From Cephalotus follicularis (lineage: Eukaryota; Streptophyta; Magnoliopsida; Oxalidales; Cephalotaceae): 64,000 nucleotides of DNA. The stretch covers positions 1 through 64,000 of the forward strand of contig BDDD01000379.1 of the NCBI GenBank assembly GCA_001972305.1, written 5' to 3'. The notes beneath the pieces are model-generated. The model was not told the origin of the DNA. It was given only the letters and a program-made list of their open reading frames with translations, and ran no database searches. Numbering within the stretch: position 1 is the first letter of the stretch; each line of letters begins with the position of its first letter. The translations under genes were made by a program, and so were the position numbers. Shown here one piece after another: positions 1 through 12,133 of this stretch.

Positions 1-585
1 TTTAAGTAGTGTATTAAAGATGCTTGACACATGGCGCTAGTAGAGGGTTTCCCGCCTCTGTCTTTTCGTTCCCCGCGCTTGGAGTGTCTATTGATTTCCC
101 AACCATTGGATCTTTATTAGATGGAAGGCCAGGATAAGATCTAGAGTCTATAAAAGAAACCCTAAATCATTAAACCAATCTTTTACGCTTTCTTGCACTC
201 TTGCTTTCTTGCTGATACCAGAGAATTTCCAAGACCCACAGTTCTTCAAACCTCGTTTCTTCGCTTTTTAATCATCTTCATCCAAAGTAAGTTGTTGATC
301 TTTTTACTGTTCTTGAACTGATTCTTGTCTTTCCTTTTCTTTATCTTTTACTTCAATTCCAATGGCTAGAACCAACCAAACTGCTAGGGTTTCCCATCCT
401 CTGGAGGTTGAGCCCTTGGCTACGATATATCCCCCTACTGGGGGTCCCCTTCAATCGGAGGGTAGCCCGGGGGCCGCGGTGGATGAATCATCCCCTCCTG
501 TAACCGAGACTGACTCCTCTGAAGTTGATGGCTTTGGGGTCAGTACTCTAACTATGGATGACGTGGTTGATGGAATAAAGTAATG
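1..585 (+). mobile_element. Tat-lineage gypsy fragment: promoter and first part of its antisense gene
   Basis: This is a remnant of a Ty3/gypsy Tat-type element lying on the minus strand, so its antisense gene reads on the plus strand. The stretch matches the reverse complement of the region upstream of the antisense genes at 24,897-27,299 and 48,403-50,875: a GC-rich segment with CCCGCCTCTG, a TATA box at 149-155, a leader, then an ATG at 362. The predicted N-terminus (MARTNQTARVSHPLEVEPLA) is close to the one starting at 27,299. The copy is a broken fossil cut off near 585, where copia sequence takes over. No LTR belonging to it is inside the window. Confidence 0.8.
149..155 (+). promoter_or_regulatory. 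TATA box of the Tat antisense gene (fragment copy)
   Basis: TATAAAA lies 207 bases before the ATG at 362. The same box occurs at nearly the same distance in the other two copies (27,512-27,518 and 51,074-51,080, both read on the minus strand). A GTAAGT donor-like site follows in the leader near 290 and is also shared. Confidence 0.6.
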
Positions 586-599
586 ATTGGTGAAATAAT

Positions 600-1260
600 A
601 AGGACGGTAGAATATAGTAATTCATTATTTTACAACACCCCTCTTGAATATCTATTCGGCATCGTTTTGATTGTCTCGTTAAAACAGAAAAAACAATTAG
701 GATAAAAACATTTACGAAAGAAAAAGATTATAGTATTCCTATGAAACAAAAAAACGCCCTAAGTTCTAATACCATGTTTGAACTTCTTGAATGTAGTACA
801 TGGTAATGCCTCTGTAAATAAATCTACTAAGTTGTCATTTGACGAATTTTTTGTACATTAATATCACTATTTTTTTAAAGCTTATGGGTATGAAGAATTT
901 TGGGAAAATATGTTTCGTTTGATCACCTTTGATGTACCCTCCTCTGAGTTGTGTGATAGAAATAACATTACTACATACATTACAGTGAAATTATTTCTAA
1001 TCGAAGATATTCCACATGATTCTTGTATATGTTGAATCATTGATCTCAACCATATATATTCTCGGCTTACTTCATGAATTGTAAGAATTTCTGAATGATT
1101 CAAAAAAGTTGTAATTGTTGTCTGTTTTGTTGATCGACATAATATAGAAGTGTCACAAAAGGTAAAGACAAAACCAATTTGTGATTTTACTATATGTGGA
1201 TCAGACAACGCATCAGTATATCCAAAATGATGATTTTGTTCCCCTTGAAAAAAAATAGAC
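600..1260 (-). mobile_element. Ty1/copia RNase H fragment (degenerate)
   Basis: On the minus strand this stretch encodes a recognisable copia RNase H region, with motifs such as SDPHIVKSQIGFVF, RSTKQT and IWLRSMIQHIQESCG, typical of copia polyproteins. It is a broken fossil with several breaks. It probably belongs to the same copia family as the remnant at 16,880-20,880, because the two loci share the non-coding repeat listed at 1,368-1,874. It joins the Tat fragment directly on its left. Confidence 0.75.
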
Positions 1261-1367
1261 TCATATCAGTCATTCCATAAAAATAGTGCATTATGTGTTT
1301 AATCTCATTTCAATATCTTCTTGTTGGTGGAAAGCTGTATCGTGCTAACAAATTGACAAAAAATTCT

Positions 1368-1874
1368 AGCAGAACCAAAATAACAAGACGTCGACTATAA
1401 AAAGGGAAAATGTCAACTTGAAGCATAAGACATCGATGTGAAAATTTTAACGCCTTGACGTATTGGGGTTTAAGCAAGAGGCATCGAAATGCTGGTATTT
1501 TTACAATTTCAATCCGAGTTTAAAATCTCACTTTGACAAACTTTTACAAATGCATTTGAAATAAAATTTCAGGGATAAAATCTAGACATGTTTAAGGATG
1601 ACATAATATGAGATCAATTCATTTTGACCGTTAAAAGGTTACAAAATCTAAAAGGCATATAAATGACCGAACTTTCACATTTTCAATAAAAATCTGTTTT
1701 AATTATCCCTTATCACAAGCGTACACATGTGCTCATCAAGACACAACAATTTATGCATATTATAAAACAATTAAATAATTGTATAATATATTTTAAGTAG
1801 AAAAATCCTAACAATGATTTATTTGAAGTCTAATCAAGCTTGAATCAAATATGACCAAGCTTCAATGATTTGTT
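1368..1874 (-). repeat. Copia-associated repeat, copy 1 (possible LTR or leader)
   Basis: About 500 bases match 20,340-20,877 at high but imperfect identity. Shared blocks include GGGAAAATGTCAACTT, GGGGTTTAAGCAAGAGG and TATGCATATTATAAAACAAT. Read on the minus strand, both copies begin near TGTTAGGATTT or TGGTAGGATTT, which resembles a copia LTR start. At 20,340-20,877 the repeat lies upstream of a copia gag, fitting a 5' LTR. The exact ends are not clear. Confidence 0.55.
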
Positions 1875-1899
1875 TGATGCTATATTCTTTGAGGTCTTA

Positions 1900-3129
1900 A
1901 TTTTGGGTAACTTTTAAGCAATTATTTTCACGATTCGGGCTTAAGCTTTCCAGACAGAGATGTATTACTCCATTTGGAAAGGGGTTCCCCTCATAGGGAA
2001 AAAGAAAAACCCCTTATTTAAAGGTAAGGCCAAAATAAGGTAAAAAAATCCCTTTCTGACCGATGAGACTCTACATTTGGGGTAGAACAGACTCATTTGA
2101 TGTAGGGGATGATTTGATCGGGGAATGAGCTTCACAACAAAGAGTAGATGAGAATGGTTCAAAAGTAGATGCTAGTGATTCAAATCAGGTATTAAGCCAA
2201 CCCATTGTTTTTATCTTATCTATTCTTTTTATCAGTGCCTCAGGGAAGGGAGAGGGGCGAGTCGTCGTATTGCTTTAATTGCAACAATTGGATAAGAATT
2301 CAATGGAGGACTTCCTGGTGGTGTGTGCCAATCATTCAAGTGGCAACCTCGCATCGTGAGAAGAAGTCGATAGAGGAACGAGGCATCCAAGACCAACTCC
2401 TTTTAATCCTGATGGGGCATCTATTCAATTTGATCTAGAGCTTCCATTCGAGGCCAGACGAGTACGGTTCATAGCTTTTGGTTGACAGATTGAGGTCTCC
2501 TGATAGCTTGTTAGCGATTACATCCATTGCTGGGGTCGAGGAGCTAGCTTAGAGCTTTCACTTTGCATTCACCGATACATATCAACGATGAGATTTATAG
2601 ACCAAATTCTTTCCTTATTAAGATCTTCATATGCCTTGGTTTTGTGTGAAGTAAGCTGACAAAAGAAAAAGGGAGTTTTAACTGCCTTATCCTCTCATGT
2701 TTGCTTGAATCATAGAGGATAGAGGTATCGGTCACTCGACTCTCTGAAGATAGTTCGTTGTTCCCCTATTCTATTAAAGGTTATAACATAGGTCTGCTCC
2801 AATAATAAGAAGAAATAATTGCCAAGATATTACTTTCCAAGTCCGAGGGACTATTTTTGTAGAATCTATTAATAGCATTCAAGGTTAAAATGACTTACAT
2901 CACCAAAATACGAAGTTCTCTTCTCTTTTCGTTTGATTCTGCTGTGTTGGTTTTCATCTTTCTTTTGTTTAAATGCAAGATGGACTTTGACAAAGCGACT
3001 TCTATCTTCGCAACTCTATAAGAGAGAAAGGCAAAATGGTTAATCTCGAGGGAAGCAAAGAGTAAGGATACAGCGGATTCTTTGGGCAGCCACATTTGCG
3101 GCAAGCCCAGGCTTGATTGGTGAGCTAGC
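1900..3129. other. Intergenic stretch with no recognised gene
   Basis: I see no protein family, RNA gene or clear repeat boundary here. The composition is mixed and many short open frames are uninformative. Given its flanks it is probably decayed transposon sequence. Confidence 0.4.
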
Positions 3130-3282
3130 CCTAGTTCAATTCCTCATGGCTTTGATCTTGAATCAAAGGAGGAGGAGCAAGACAGTAATATAGTAACCAT
3201 TGCTTGGTAAAATTGCTCGAACCATGCCTTAGGAGACTACTTCAATCCATACAAAGCCTTTTTCAATCAATAAACTTTTCCT
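3130..3282 (-). mobile_element. Copia reverse transcriptase fragment
   Basis: On the minus strand the segment near 3,195-3,275 encodes the hallmark copia RT stretch LKKALYGLK followed by SPKAWFEQFYQAM. It is a short broken fossil. Its order relative to the RNase H at 4,634-5,057 is wrong for a single minus-strand element, so it is probably an older copia copy into which the neighbouring element inserted. Confidence 0.6.
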
Positions 3283-3572
3283 GAAACTGAGAGGGATGTG
3301 AATCCAAGAAAGAGAGAGTTTTCGCACTTAACATAGTGTATCGTATGTTGAGGTATTTATCTGTATAAAGAGGTAAGTGTGTATGGCTTAAAGCATTACA
3401 CCCTTCGTATCAAGTTTGGAATACTCCGCAGTGTTGCCTCTAGTTAGTACACTTATATTTATAATAGTGTCTCACATTATTATGGGCTCTAGTTCAGATA
3501 GGTCCAAGTCTTAGACCTTCATTTATTGGACTTATATTAAAACATATTAGTTAGATACACACGTATCCAACA
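3281..3572 (-). repeat. Copia 3' LTR
   Basis: On the minus strand it starts TGTTGGATACG after a polypurine tract and probably ends CTCTCAGTTTCA, about 292 bases with TG...CA ends. The 5' end is firm. The 3' end is inferred from the junction with the older copia RT fragment. Confidence 0.5.
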
Positions 3573-5057
3573 ATCTCCTCCTATGTTTTACATATACCAC
3601 AATCCAATACAGTGGACAGTGTGATGTCCAAACAAAATATGGATCACCCACATTCAAAATTCTCAAATAATTCAATCCAAGATAGAATTTATCTAAAATG
3701 CATTTTATTATAAAATGGACTAATCAAATTTCTTAGATCTGTTCTAAGTTCAATCCATCAATCTCAAATAAAGAGTTTTAAAAGCAGTCTAAAAACAAAA
3801 TTATGTATAAAGTCTCAAGTATATGTGGACCAAACAGAAGTATCCAAAAACTGTAATGGTAACTCGAAATGGACCATAGGTCTCACAAATACATGAGCTA
3901 AGCAACATAGTCTCATAAATAAAATGAATTAAAATAATAAACTGGACAGCAGGTGAAATGTCTCTACAGCAGCAAAGAGATAACAAATCACTTACAATCT
4001 CCACAACTCAAGATAATATCACTCATCAAGTAGATCATCCTGGTCAGGATCCCAATCAATATTTGCTCCTCCATTTTCGCCATAATCTATAAATCACCAA
4101 ATATGAATTTCATGTAAAATGAATTCAATCATCTGTGTAATTTACCATAATAATGTCTAGTTCTATCAAGAAGAACTTAGCATCATATCAACATGCTGAA
4201 AATATATATCAATGTCATCAAAGCATCAATATCAAACTCATAAGCATCAGCATCAAGTTTCAATTAAGAACAAGATCAAAACAGTTTATTTTACAAAGAA
4301 CCGATTACTGTCAAGTTTCAATTAAGAACAAGACCAAAACAGGTTTCTTTTGCAAATAACCATCTCCATGATTCAATTTGGAATGTCACGGTCATCTAAT
4401 CCTTCTTGGCTAAATTGTCTTACATCAAGTTTGGAATGGGACAATTTAATCAAAGAGGACTATCCAAATTTAGTTAAGCTGTATCATCAAGTTTGGAATG
4501 AGACAACCTATTCACTCAGATTTTTCGACAACTGTAAGCATCGATGAAACATATAAACAAGTGCCTATCTTATTTGACCAACAAAGGAAGATTCGATATT
4601 TCAAAACATTTAAGAATGTAGGTTAAGACAAATCTACATAGTCTTTAACCCCATTTCCCCCACTGTTTTAAATATTTGATCTTTATTCAAACCCTTTGTG
4701 AGAGCATCAGCCATATTATCCTTCGATCTCACATCGACCAAAGTGATAACCCCACGTTCTATAAGATAATTCAACAATGCATGTCTCAGTCTCACATGTC
4801 TCCTCTTACAATTAAAGAGTGAGTTTTTGACGACTTGGATTGCAGCTCGATTATCACAGAACAGACTTAAGGAGTTAATCTTTAGTCGGGTCAATGGAAT
4901 GTCCATAGTTAGATTCTTTATCCACTCTGCTTCTTCTCCTGCAGAAGCTAGAGCATAAAGTTCTGACTCCATAGACGACAATGCAATACAATTCTATCTC
5001 TTGGACTTCCATGTAATAGCAGCTCCACCCAAAGTGAACACATATCCAATGGTAGAC
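3281..5057 (-). mobile_element. Ty1/copia 3' half: RNase H, spacer and 3' LTR
   Basis: Minus-strand copia remnant. At 4,634-5,057 it encodes copia RNase H, with SSMESELYALASAGEEAEWI, FCDNRAAIQVVKNS and the terminal motif NMADALTKGL. Downstream on the minus strand comes about 1 kb of spacer, then a purine-rich AGGAGGAGAT tract directly before TGTTGGATACGTG at 3,572, the classic copia polypurine tract and LTR start. The 5' part of the element is missing. It is broken, with few breaks in the part that remains. Confidence 0.75.
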
Positions 5058-5230
5058 TAGCAGTTGCTAGTGCTTGTGGCACACGCGCCAGGCAGTGAGA
5101 GTGAGGCTGTTTTGCTGATTTTCAAACTTTGAGGCTCCATTTGGTTGCTGTTTCTGCTGAAAATTCAGGTACTCATTCTAATTATTATTTAATCTATTTA
5201 TTTAGTGAAATGGATAAATATATTCCCCTT
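5058..5230. other. Unassigned spacer between copia and gypsy remnants
   Basis: About 170 bases with no recognised coding or repeat match inside the window. Confidence 0.3.
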
Positions 5231-5495
5231 GAGATGGTTAAATTACAATAGTTTGGTGGGTCGGATTACAACCCTAGCCATAAGGCAGTATTTATACTGT
5301 CATAAGAAAACATAAACCAATAGGAACCCTAAATCAACTTAAACTAATAAACATAGTTAAAAAAAATAAAATAACGAAAATATAAAAATACGAAAACATC
5401 CCAAAATATAATAAAACGTCAAAACGAGGCCTTACGGTGTGGTTTCTATCATCCTAGCTAATAGAGGAATTCCTCCTCTAATTGAACCACGCCAG
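5231..5495 (-). repeat. Left LTR remnant (3' LTR of the gypsy element)
   Basis: It matches about 12,290-12,515, with shared blocks such as CATAAGAAAACATAAACCAA-like and TAATAAAACGTCAAAACGAG and a common GAGGAATTCCTCCTCTAATT end. The integrase frame runs into it. Confidence 0.6.
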
Positions 5496-6009
5496 TCTCC
5501 TCCACCTGAAAAGAACTCGACATCGAGTTAATGTCTGGATACAACGGCTTCTCTACATGATACTCAAATAAATCTACCACATTGAAAGTAGCAGAAATAC
5601 TAAAAGAGCTAGTTAAATCCACAATATAAGCATTATCATTGATACTGTGCACAATTTTATAAGGACCATATTTTCGTGGTCTCAATTTATTATAAGTACC
5701 CACAGGAAAGTGTTGGAAACCTAGCAAGGGTTCCCGGTCAATTTGGTCCTAGGGCGCTAGTGTGTATAATTTTAATTTTTCAAAAACACCAAGAAAGAAA
5801 GTCAAGGTTCACACTGACATCTTAGTACCAAATAGAAAAGGCCTAGGATCTTCGTTTAATTAACAATCGAACTAAAACAAAATCAAGCATGCATACAAAC
5901 ATTAACTGAAAGCACATCGATAAATATAAAAGCATAAGGGAAGCGACCATACCAACGTTGGAGGCTCCACCACTTTGCTGTTGCACGCTTGCAACAGTCA
6001 CATCCCTTC

Positions 6010-8560
6010 TGTAACGCCCCCGTTCTGAGTCCACTAAATACTCCAAGCGAGCCTCGAGGAATCGGTGCGTTACGTGAGGTGAACCGTTACATCCTTTAGC
6101 GCTCTAGTCTAAAGTTAACATACATCATAAAGCTCATATGTTTCAACATAATACATAACCTCGAATTCAACCTTTAAACATTCTCATCTTATCTAAAGAT
6201 GTTATAAACCCTAATGTTCAATTACATTTACACAGGATCATCCTTTATCATAAACATATAATACAGCGGAAAAACATTGTCCTATTACATGTCAAAAGCA
6301 TTTTATGCAAACCCTATTGCATAATACATTTCCTTCACAAAATTTCTTCTTAAGAGCCCCCTCTAAAGCTCGCATTCTCCATTCAATCCTTTCCTGAAAA
6401 TATTTTATTTGAAAATAATATCGAAATGAATGAGCTCAAAATAGCTCAGTAAGGTTTTCATTGTAAAACACATTTCATCATATCACTTTTCTAATCAAAA
6501 CTCATAACTAGAACATTTCATAAAAACATAGAAGTCATAAAACCTTAATGAACCCTTTCACACCTCTTCACCGAGGCATTGTGCACTCCCCAATTACTAT
6601 CCTTACATCACATGCATGTCCGTGAGCATCTCGCTCCATAACATTAATCCATCTCGGATTCATTCCCCTTGGATCGCAATCCAAGGGTGGTTCATTCTCA
6701 TAAATTCATTTCATAAAACATTTCTTAATACTTTGAGGGATCAGCTCAAAGCATTCATAAACAATATTGTATAACATTTCTTTCACCATTCATAAACATT
6801 TTGACTTCATTTGAGTAATTAACTCAAATGCATTCATAAAATAGCTTTGCATAACATTTCTAAAACTGGTATTTCATATAGAATTAATCATTTTCTGAGA
6901 AAACATAGAATACTGAAATTAAAGTAGACATCTCAAGGATTACAGAAATCTAAAGTTTATAACATTTGGTTGAGAATTGAATATGTTATGAATTTTTAAA
7001 GTGACTGGTTCCCTGTCTTAGCAGTACAGGAGCAGTAAAATGAAATATGGATTCTCACCAAGAAATCGGAAGAATTTCAAATTGTGCAAAACATAACAAT
7101 TAAAGTAGACATCTTAAAGTTTCCAAAACATTAAACCATTCCATATTTAATCAAGAATTGAGAAAGATATGAATAAAACAATCTGCTGTAAAATTTGCAT
7201 TAAAACAGGGGAAACTTTGATAAAAATGGGTGTTGAATTTCCTTACTTTACTTTGGATTTCCTTTCTTTCTTCTCTAGCTGAATTCTCCTCTTTACTCTC
7301 AGCAGCAAGCACTCCTTTCTCAGCCAAAAATGGCTGAATTCAGCCCTCATTGTCCTTAAATAGATTGGTTACTTGGGAGGCAAGTTTCTCCCTCTCTCTC
7401 ATGAGTCACTCTCATAGTTGCCAATGTGCTTTAAATCATCCAATTAAATTGTGACACTTGGTATACCAACATAAAATATCTGGCCTCTTTAAACCCTGGC
7501 TTGACACTTGTCCCATATTTAATGAATTTAACTCACAAAATGACAAAAAGTCAGACTTTGGCAACTGGTCTGCAGCTCAAAGCGTCGGCACTTTTCTTCT
7601 AAGTGTCGCCGCTTACGGGCTTGTTCTGAGTTCTTCAACTTTCTTCTCGACTAAAGCACTGACGCTTCTCTTTCAAGCGTCACCGATTTCGGGTCTCGTC
7701 CAAGTCAACCTAAATGTTTGACTTCAAAGCGTCGAAGCTTACATTTGGAGCGTCATCGGTTGCCCCAAGCGTCGCCGCTTTCATCCAAGCGTCGTCGGTT
7801 AGAGGAATTTGTCCAAGTTCAAAAATCTCTGTTTTTAACCGGCGCCATGAGGGCTCTAGGCGTCGATGGTTACCTTCAAAACGTCTCCGCTTTAAGTGAA
7901 ACCTTCAGCGCTTTAGACATTTTTGTTAACTTCAACAATGGCAACCATATTTCCATATAACTTTAACAAAAATTTCTGGTCATTTCACCGTCATCGAACC
8001 CACTGCTCGTCGCCGGACCCATTGCCAGGAATCCGGCGAGCATGTCAGACGCCGATCAAGACACCGTTGGACTCCAAAAATTCTGATCTACCCATTTATG
8101 GCCGAGACTCGCCGAGAAGCGCCCCGGAAGACGGTGAACAGCAGCGGTGACTCACTGAGTTCGGACTCATTGAGTCTTGGTCAACTCGCCATTGACCGGC
8201 CGCGACATATATGGACGCCAAACATCCGATCTTCACACCGGTGGCTGAGACTCGCTGTGAGTCGCCAAGGAACGGCCAGTCACAGCGAATTGGCAAGTCG
8301 GACTCACTCAATCAACTCGCCCGGTCAAACCAGGGCCGACCACTTCAGTCCCGCGCCATAGAGCGCCCGATCTAGGCACTAGCAACAAGGACTCGTCGTG
8401 ACTCAGCGCGTAACGCCAAGTCACATCGGCCCGACGCGTCAACTCGCCTAGTTGACTCACCAAACCCAAACTCCGGCCAAAACGCACAGGAAACTCAAAA
8501 CAAGGATCAAAATGGATAGAGCCATTGATTGGCTCCACCCACTGTGATAAGCATACCAGG
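6010..8560. mobile_element. Possible second-level insertion: LTR-like repeat starting TGTAACGCCCC
   Basis: The sequence changes character at 6,010, where TGTAACGCCCCCG begins; many plant gypsy LTRs start with TGTAACGCCC. It contains repeated CATTCATAAA-type blocks (about 6,550-6,850) and then a GC-rich region rich in GCGTCG words (7,560-8,500). I could not fix the right end or find a target duplication. Confidence 0.3.
7565..7900. repeat. Degenerate repeat of AAGCGTCGCCGCTT-like words
   Basis: Words such as AAAGCGTCGGCAC, AAGTGTCGCCGCTT, AAGCGTCACCG, AAAGCGTCGAAGCTT, AAGCGTCGCCGCTT and AAGCGTCGTCGG recur every 20-60 bases. Open frames here are by-products of the repeat. Similar GCATCGACGTT words occur in the copia-associated repeat region near 20,300. 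Confidence 0.5.
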
Positions 8561-8655
8561 AAGAGTGCACGCCACCAAATCTGCACCGGCGCAAAGCGCC
8601 GGTCTTCTTCTCCGGTCGAACGCGCTCCCCGGACGCTAGCGCACCCACGACGCAT

Positions 8656-8674
8656 TTCTCTCTCTCTCTCTCTC
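8656..8674. repeat. (TC)n microsatellite
   Basis: An uninterrupted TC dinucleotide run of about nine units inside the nested insertion. Confidence 0.85.
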
Positions 8675-11600
8675 GTGCGCATACCAGGCGCCGAAGCAAT
8701 GTGTATATTTCTTTGGCATAAAAAACAAAAAGTCCACTTAAGCCAAAATATCCTTTTTCTTTTATTTTAAAATCTCTTTCAAAATTAAAATGTTTCTCCC
8801 ACATGTCTAATAATTCTCTCAATTAATTAAACATGTTTCTCTCCTTTGTTAATTAAAGACTCTCTCTTTAATTTGATTTAATAAAATTAAATCATGCTCC
8901 GGCATTAAATTTCTTATATATCAAGAAGACTATTTGTGGAGTGTGTAACAAACCACAAATGTCCAATTAATATATACTAGTTAAAAAACTAGATTTACCA
9001 CCAAGCGAGCATGTGTGCAGCATGCTCCACTTTTCCAATAATCGGGTGGGACCCGAAAGCCTGGTGGATTTCCGGTAAGATTATAAATTTCTCAGAACAC
9101 CCCAAAGTTCTGGTATGACTATCCAGCTAATAGCCCCGGTGTGATAAAAAAATCACCCCCGGATCTGTGGACCCCAAAGTACCACGTCTATCATTCGTTA
9201 GCCGGTTCCCCAGTGCTTTATCATTGTCATCGGTTTGTGTGCCGTATGTCCTTCATCATCTCGGCTCCGACCGCGGACTAGGGTTTGGATAAATGTCACC
9301 CCTAGGTAAAACCGCGATAACTATGATTTCATGATCGCACTAAGACTATGGGAGATATCCCCGAAAACCTCTCGTTCCCAATCTCCCAGTGCCTGGCCAG
9401 GACTTTAAGTCTTCAACGGTCATAGATGTTATAGAGCCTATAACCCTCAACACGGGTGTGACGATCCCATCTTGCGAACTCGCCCATACATCTCAATGCA
9501 GCTCCCACAACAACCCTTTTGCCATCACGTGGCTAGTGCTAGGGAAGGCGAAAATCAAAGCCAAGCAGTTACTGCACAATGGATGCCAACCGCTCAGGTC
9601 TAAGGACACAACGTAAATCACGTATGATCTACTAGTCACCTTTGACTAAGCACTACCGTGATAATAGGAACTCTATTGACAAAGGTGTTGACTCTCCAAA
9701 TAGATAACCTATGGTGGGTCGGTTCAGTGTCGTGCCTCTGCACGCACCCCGCATTAGCTTTAGGGTAAAACCCAAATCGCAATGAGATGATCCATCCTCC
9801 TTTACCATTCAGAGCAAGCATAACACGGCAAGTCTTTGCGGTTCATCAATTGCCCTAAGAGAATGAACCTATGACTTGAAACTTTTGTCATAAGGGAGTA
9901 AGGATCTCATTCTTATAACCTCTTAGGCACGAGATCCATCCTTTTACGGATAGGACGCTATATGTGTATTCAGATGACATGGTGATCAACTGATTCGTGG
10001 AGACAGTTTGGGATAATACATATAGCAATATACCAATGTTTACTGAATATGCACAATAGAACATGAATGGAACTAAGAATGTACAATTCAAGAGTGTGTC
10101 ATATGTAAAGTACATATGTCTGCAGCCTCCTCGTGGCTTGCAGGGACACCCTAATCTAACAGAAATCTCTCTTTCTTTAAAAAGGCCATAACCATATCAC
10201 CCTCCTTAAAAACTTTCATCCGCCTGTGACTGTCTGCAGTTGTCTTGTACTTAGCATTTACCTCAGCCAACTTCTTCTTGACCTATTTAGCATCTGCTAA
10301 AACTTCAGAATTCTTTGTAACAATAGTTAGAAAAGACTGCCCTCCCACCTTAGGATATTTGGTTTTATTTGATATTGAAGCCATAACAATTTTATGAGCA
10401 CCCCAAGTAAACACATAAATATTATCTCTGCCTTTATATGTAATATCAACATCATATTGCCAAGGCATACCCAATAGTACATGACCATATCCATTACATC
10501 ACAAACCACAACTGAACTGTAATGCTTACCAATAGAAAGAGGCATACGAGAGATTTCAGCTACCTTTACCGTTGGTCCTTTCTTAATCCAGCCAATTGAA
10601 TACGGGTTTGGATGCGGTTCTGTTGGCAGCTTCAAATGCTCCACTAACTTCTTTGCTACAAAATTCTCATAGCTACCACTATCTACAATTAAATCACAAA
10701 CTTTTCGATTAATACTGCAATGAGGCCAAAAAATATTGTGACATTGAGAGGTATCAGGTTGCTTTGGAGAATAGAGAACCCACTGAATTACACGATTTAC
10801 CCTCTCTTCCTCTTCTTCAGCAAAGTCAAGCTCTCCACAATTATCATACAGATCGTGATTTTCTTTATCAGCCACTTCCTGCTCACCGTAATCCCTTTCC
10901 TATTCCACCAAATTAACTGTTTTGCATTCAGGACAATTATTAGAACGGTGACCAGGTTTACCACACCTATAGCACTTATCCCCAGTTGGCTTAACATAAG
11001 GATTCATGTTTCTAGGGGCATCTCTGCCAGTAGTTATTGCCGCTGCTGCCTGTCTAGTAATACCGCCACTACCAGGTGATTTCTGCTGAAACTGATCGAA
11101 AGTCTCAAGAGCCTTGCCCTTATTTGCTGCTGAATATGACGATTTAGGAGTGTTTCTACGATGATAATCATGCTTCTTCATCTGCAATTCTGCCTGAAGG
11201 GCCATGTTATGCGCTTCATCCACATTCCACAAATATTGCAACCCAATCTTCTCTCTCAATATAGGTTTCAAGCCATCAAGATACCTTGCTACCTTCTGTC
11301 TATCTGTCTCTATCAGATTATTCCGCTCAGACAACCTAGTAAATTCGACTGTGTAATCTGTCACTGATTTGTTTCCTTATGAACAATTTTGATACAACTG
11401 AAAGAGATGCTACTCATAATCCGGGGATAGAAACCTCTCCATCATGAATTGTTTCATACGACGCCACGACCGAATGGGAGCTTTATGTTGACGTTCACGG
11501 GTTCGCTGTAAGTGATCCCACCATACTGCAGCGCCACTCTTGAACTTAAAAGCCACTACGCACACCACCTTTTTGTCCGTAACATTCATCGTATAAGCCC

Positions 11601-12133
11601 ATCGTTCAACCTCCGATAGACAATCAAGAAAATCCTCAATTTGAAGATTTCCATTGAAATTAGGAACATATGCCTTCAACCTATACTCTTCAAAATCACG
11701 ATTCCTCCTGCCATAGTTCCTCCTACCAAAACCCTCTTCTCCATCCGAACCCTCATATGAATCTATCTCATCATGGTCAAGAACATAACGATGGGGATTA
11801 GTGTTTCTTCTATTCTGACCACGACCACCACCTACAGGTTCGTAGTCAGGACGTCGCCGCGGGGGAACATAATCTGGTTGGTCTTTGTCAATAGGCTAAC
11901 CTAGGGCAAACCCCTTGGGCGTGGTTGTTCCGATTGGCGGCAGGCTCTGGGTTGGCGTTAAGACCCATATGATTACGGAGTTCTATAAACTGTAACCCAT
12001 GGTCTTCCACCACCGTACACAAGGCCTGTAGACGACAGCTCAGGTCGTTGACTTGACAAAGAACATCGTCAAGGGTTGCACCTTCATTCACGTTAGTAGC
12101 CATTGAACAGGGGAAAACCCCTGTCTCTGATAC

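Larger units (their letters stand above)
5711..10161. mobile_element. Nested insertion inside the gypsy integrase region (non-coding, LTR-element-like ends)
   Basis: A 4.45-kb block splits the integrase reading between two halves of one conserved motif. On the plus strand its ends are TGTTGGAAACC and CTAATCTAACA, the TG...CA form of LTR elements. The flanks on the minus strand are ATTTC and CTTTC, a 5-base target duplication with one mismatch. I find no gag or pol motifs inside, so it may be a large non-autonomous derivative or a composite. Its inner part (about 6,010-8,560) looks like a further repeat. Confidence 0.55.

Noticed and set aside
2205-2438. 77-codon frame as a small host gene
   Set aside because: No recognised motif or codon pattern, surrounded by decayed transposon sequence.
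7458-8822. Cluster of overlapping GC-rich open frames as possible host genes
   Set aside because: They overlap on both strands, show no known domain, and lie in a repeat-rich nested insertion with high CG content.
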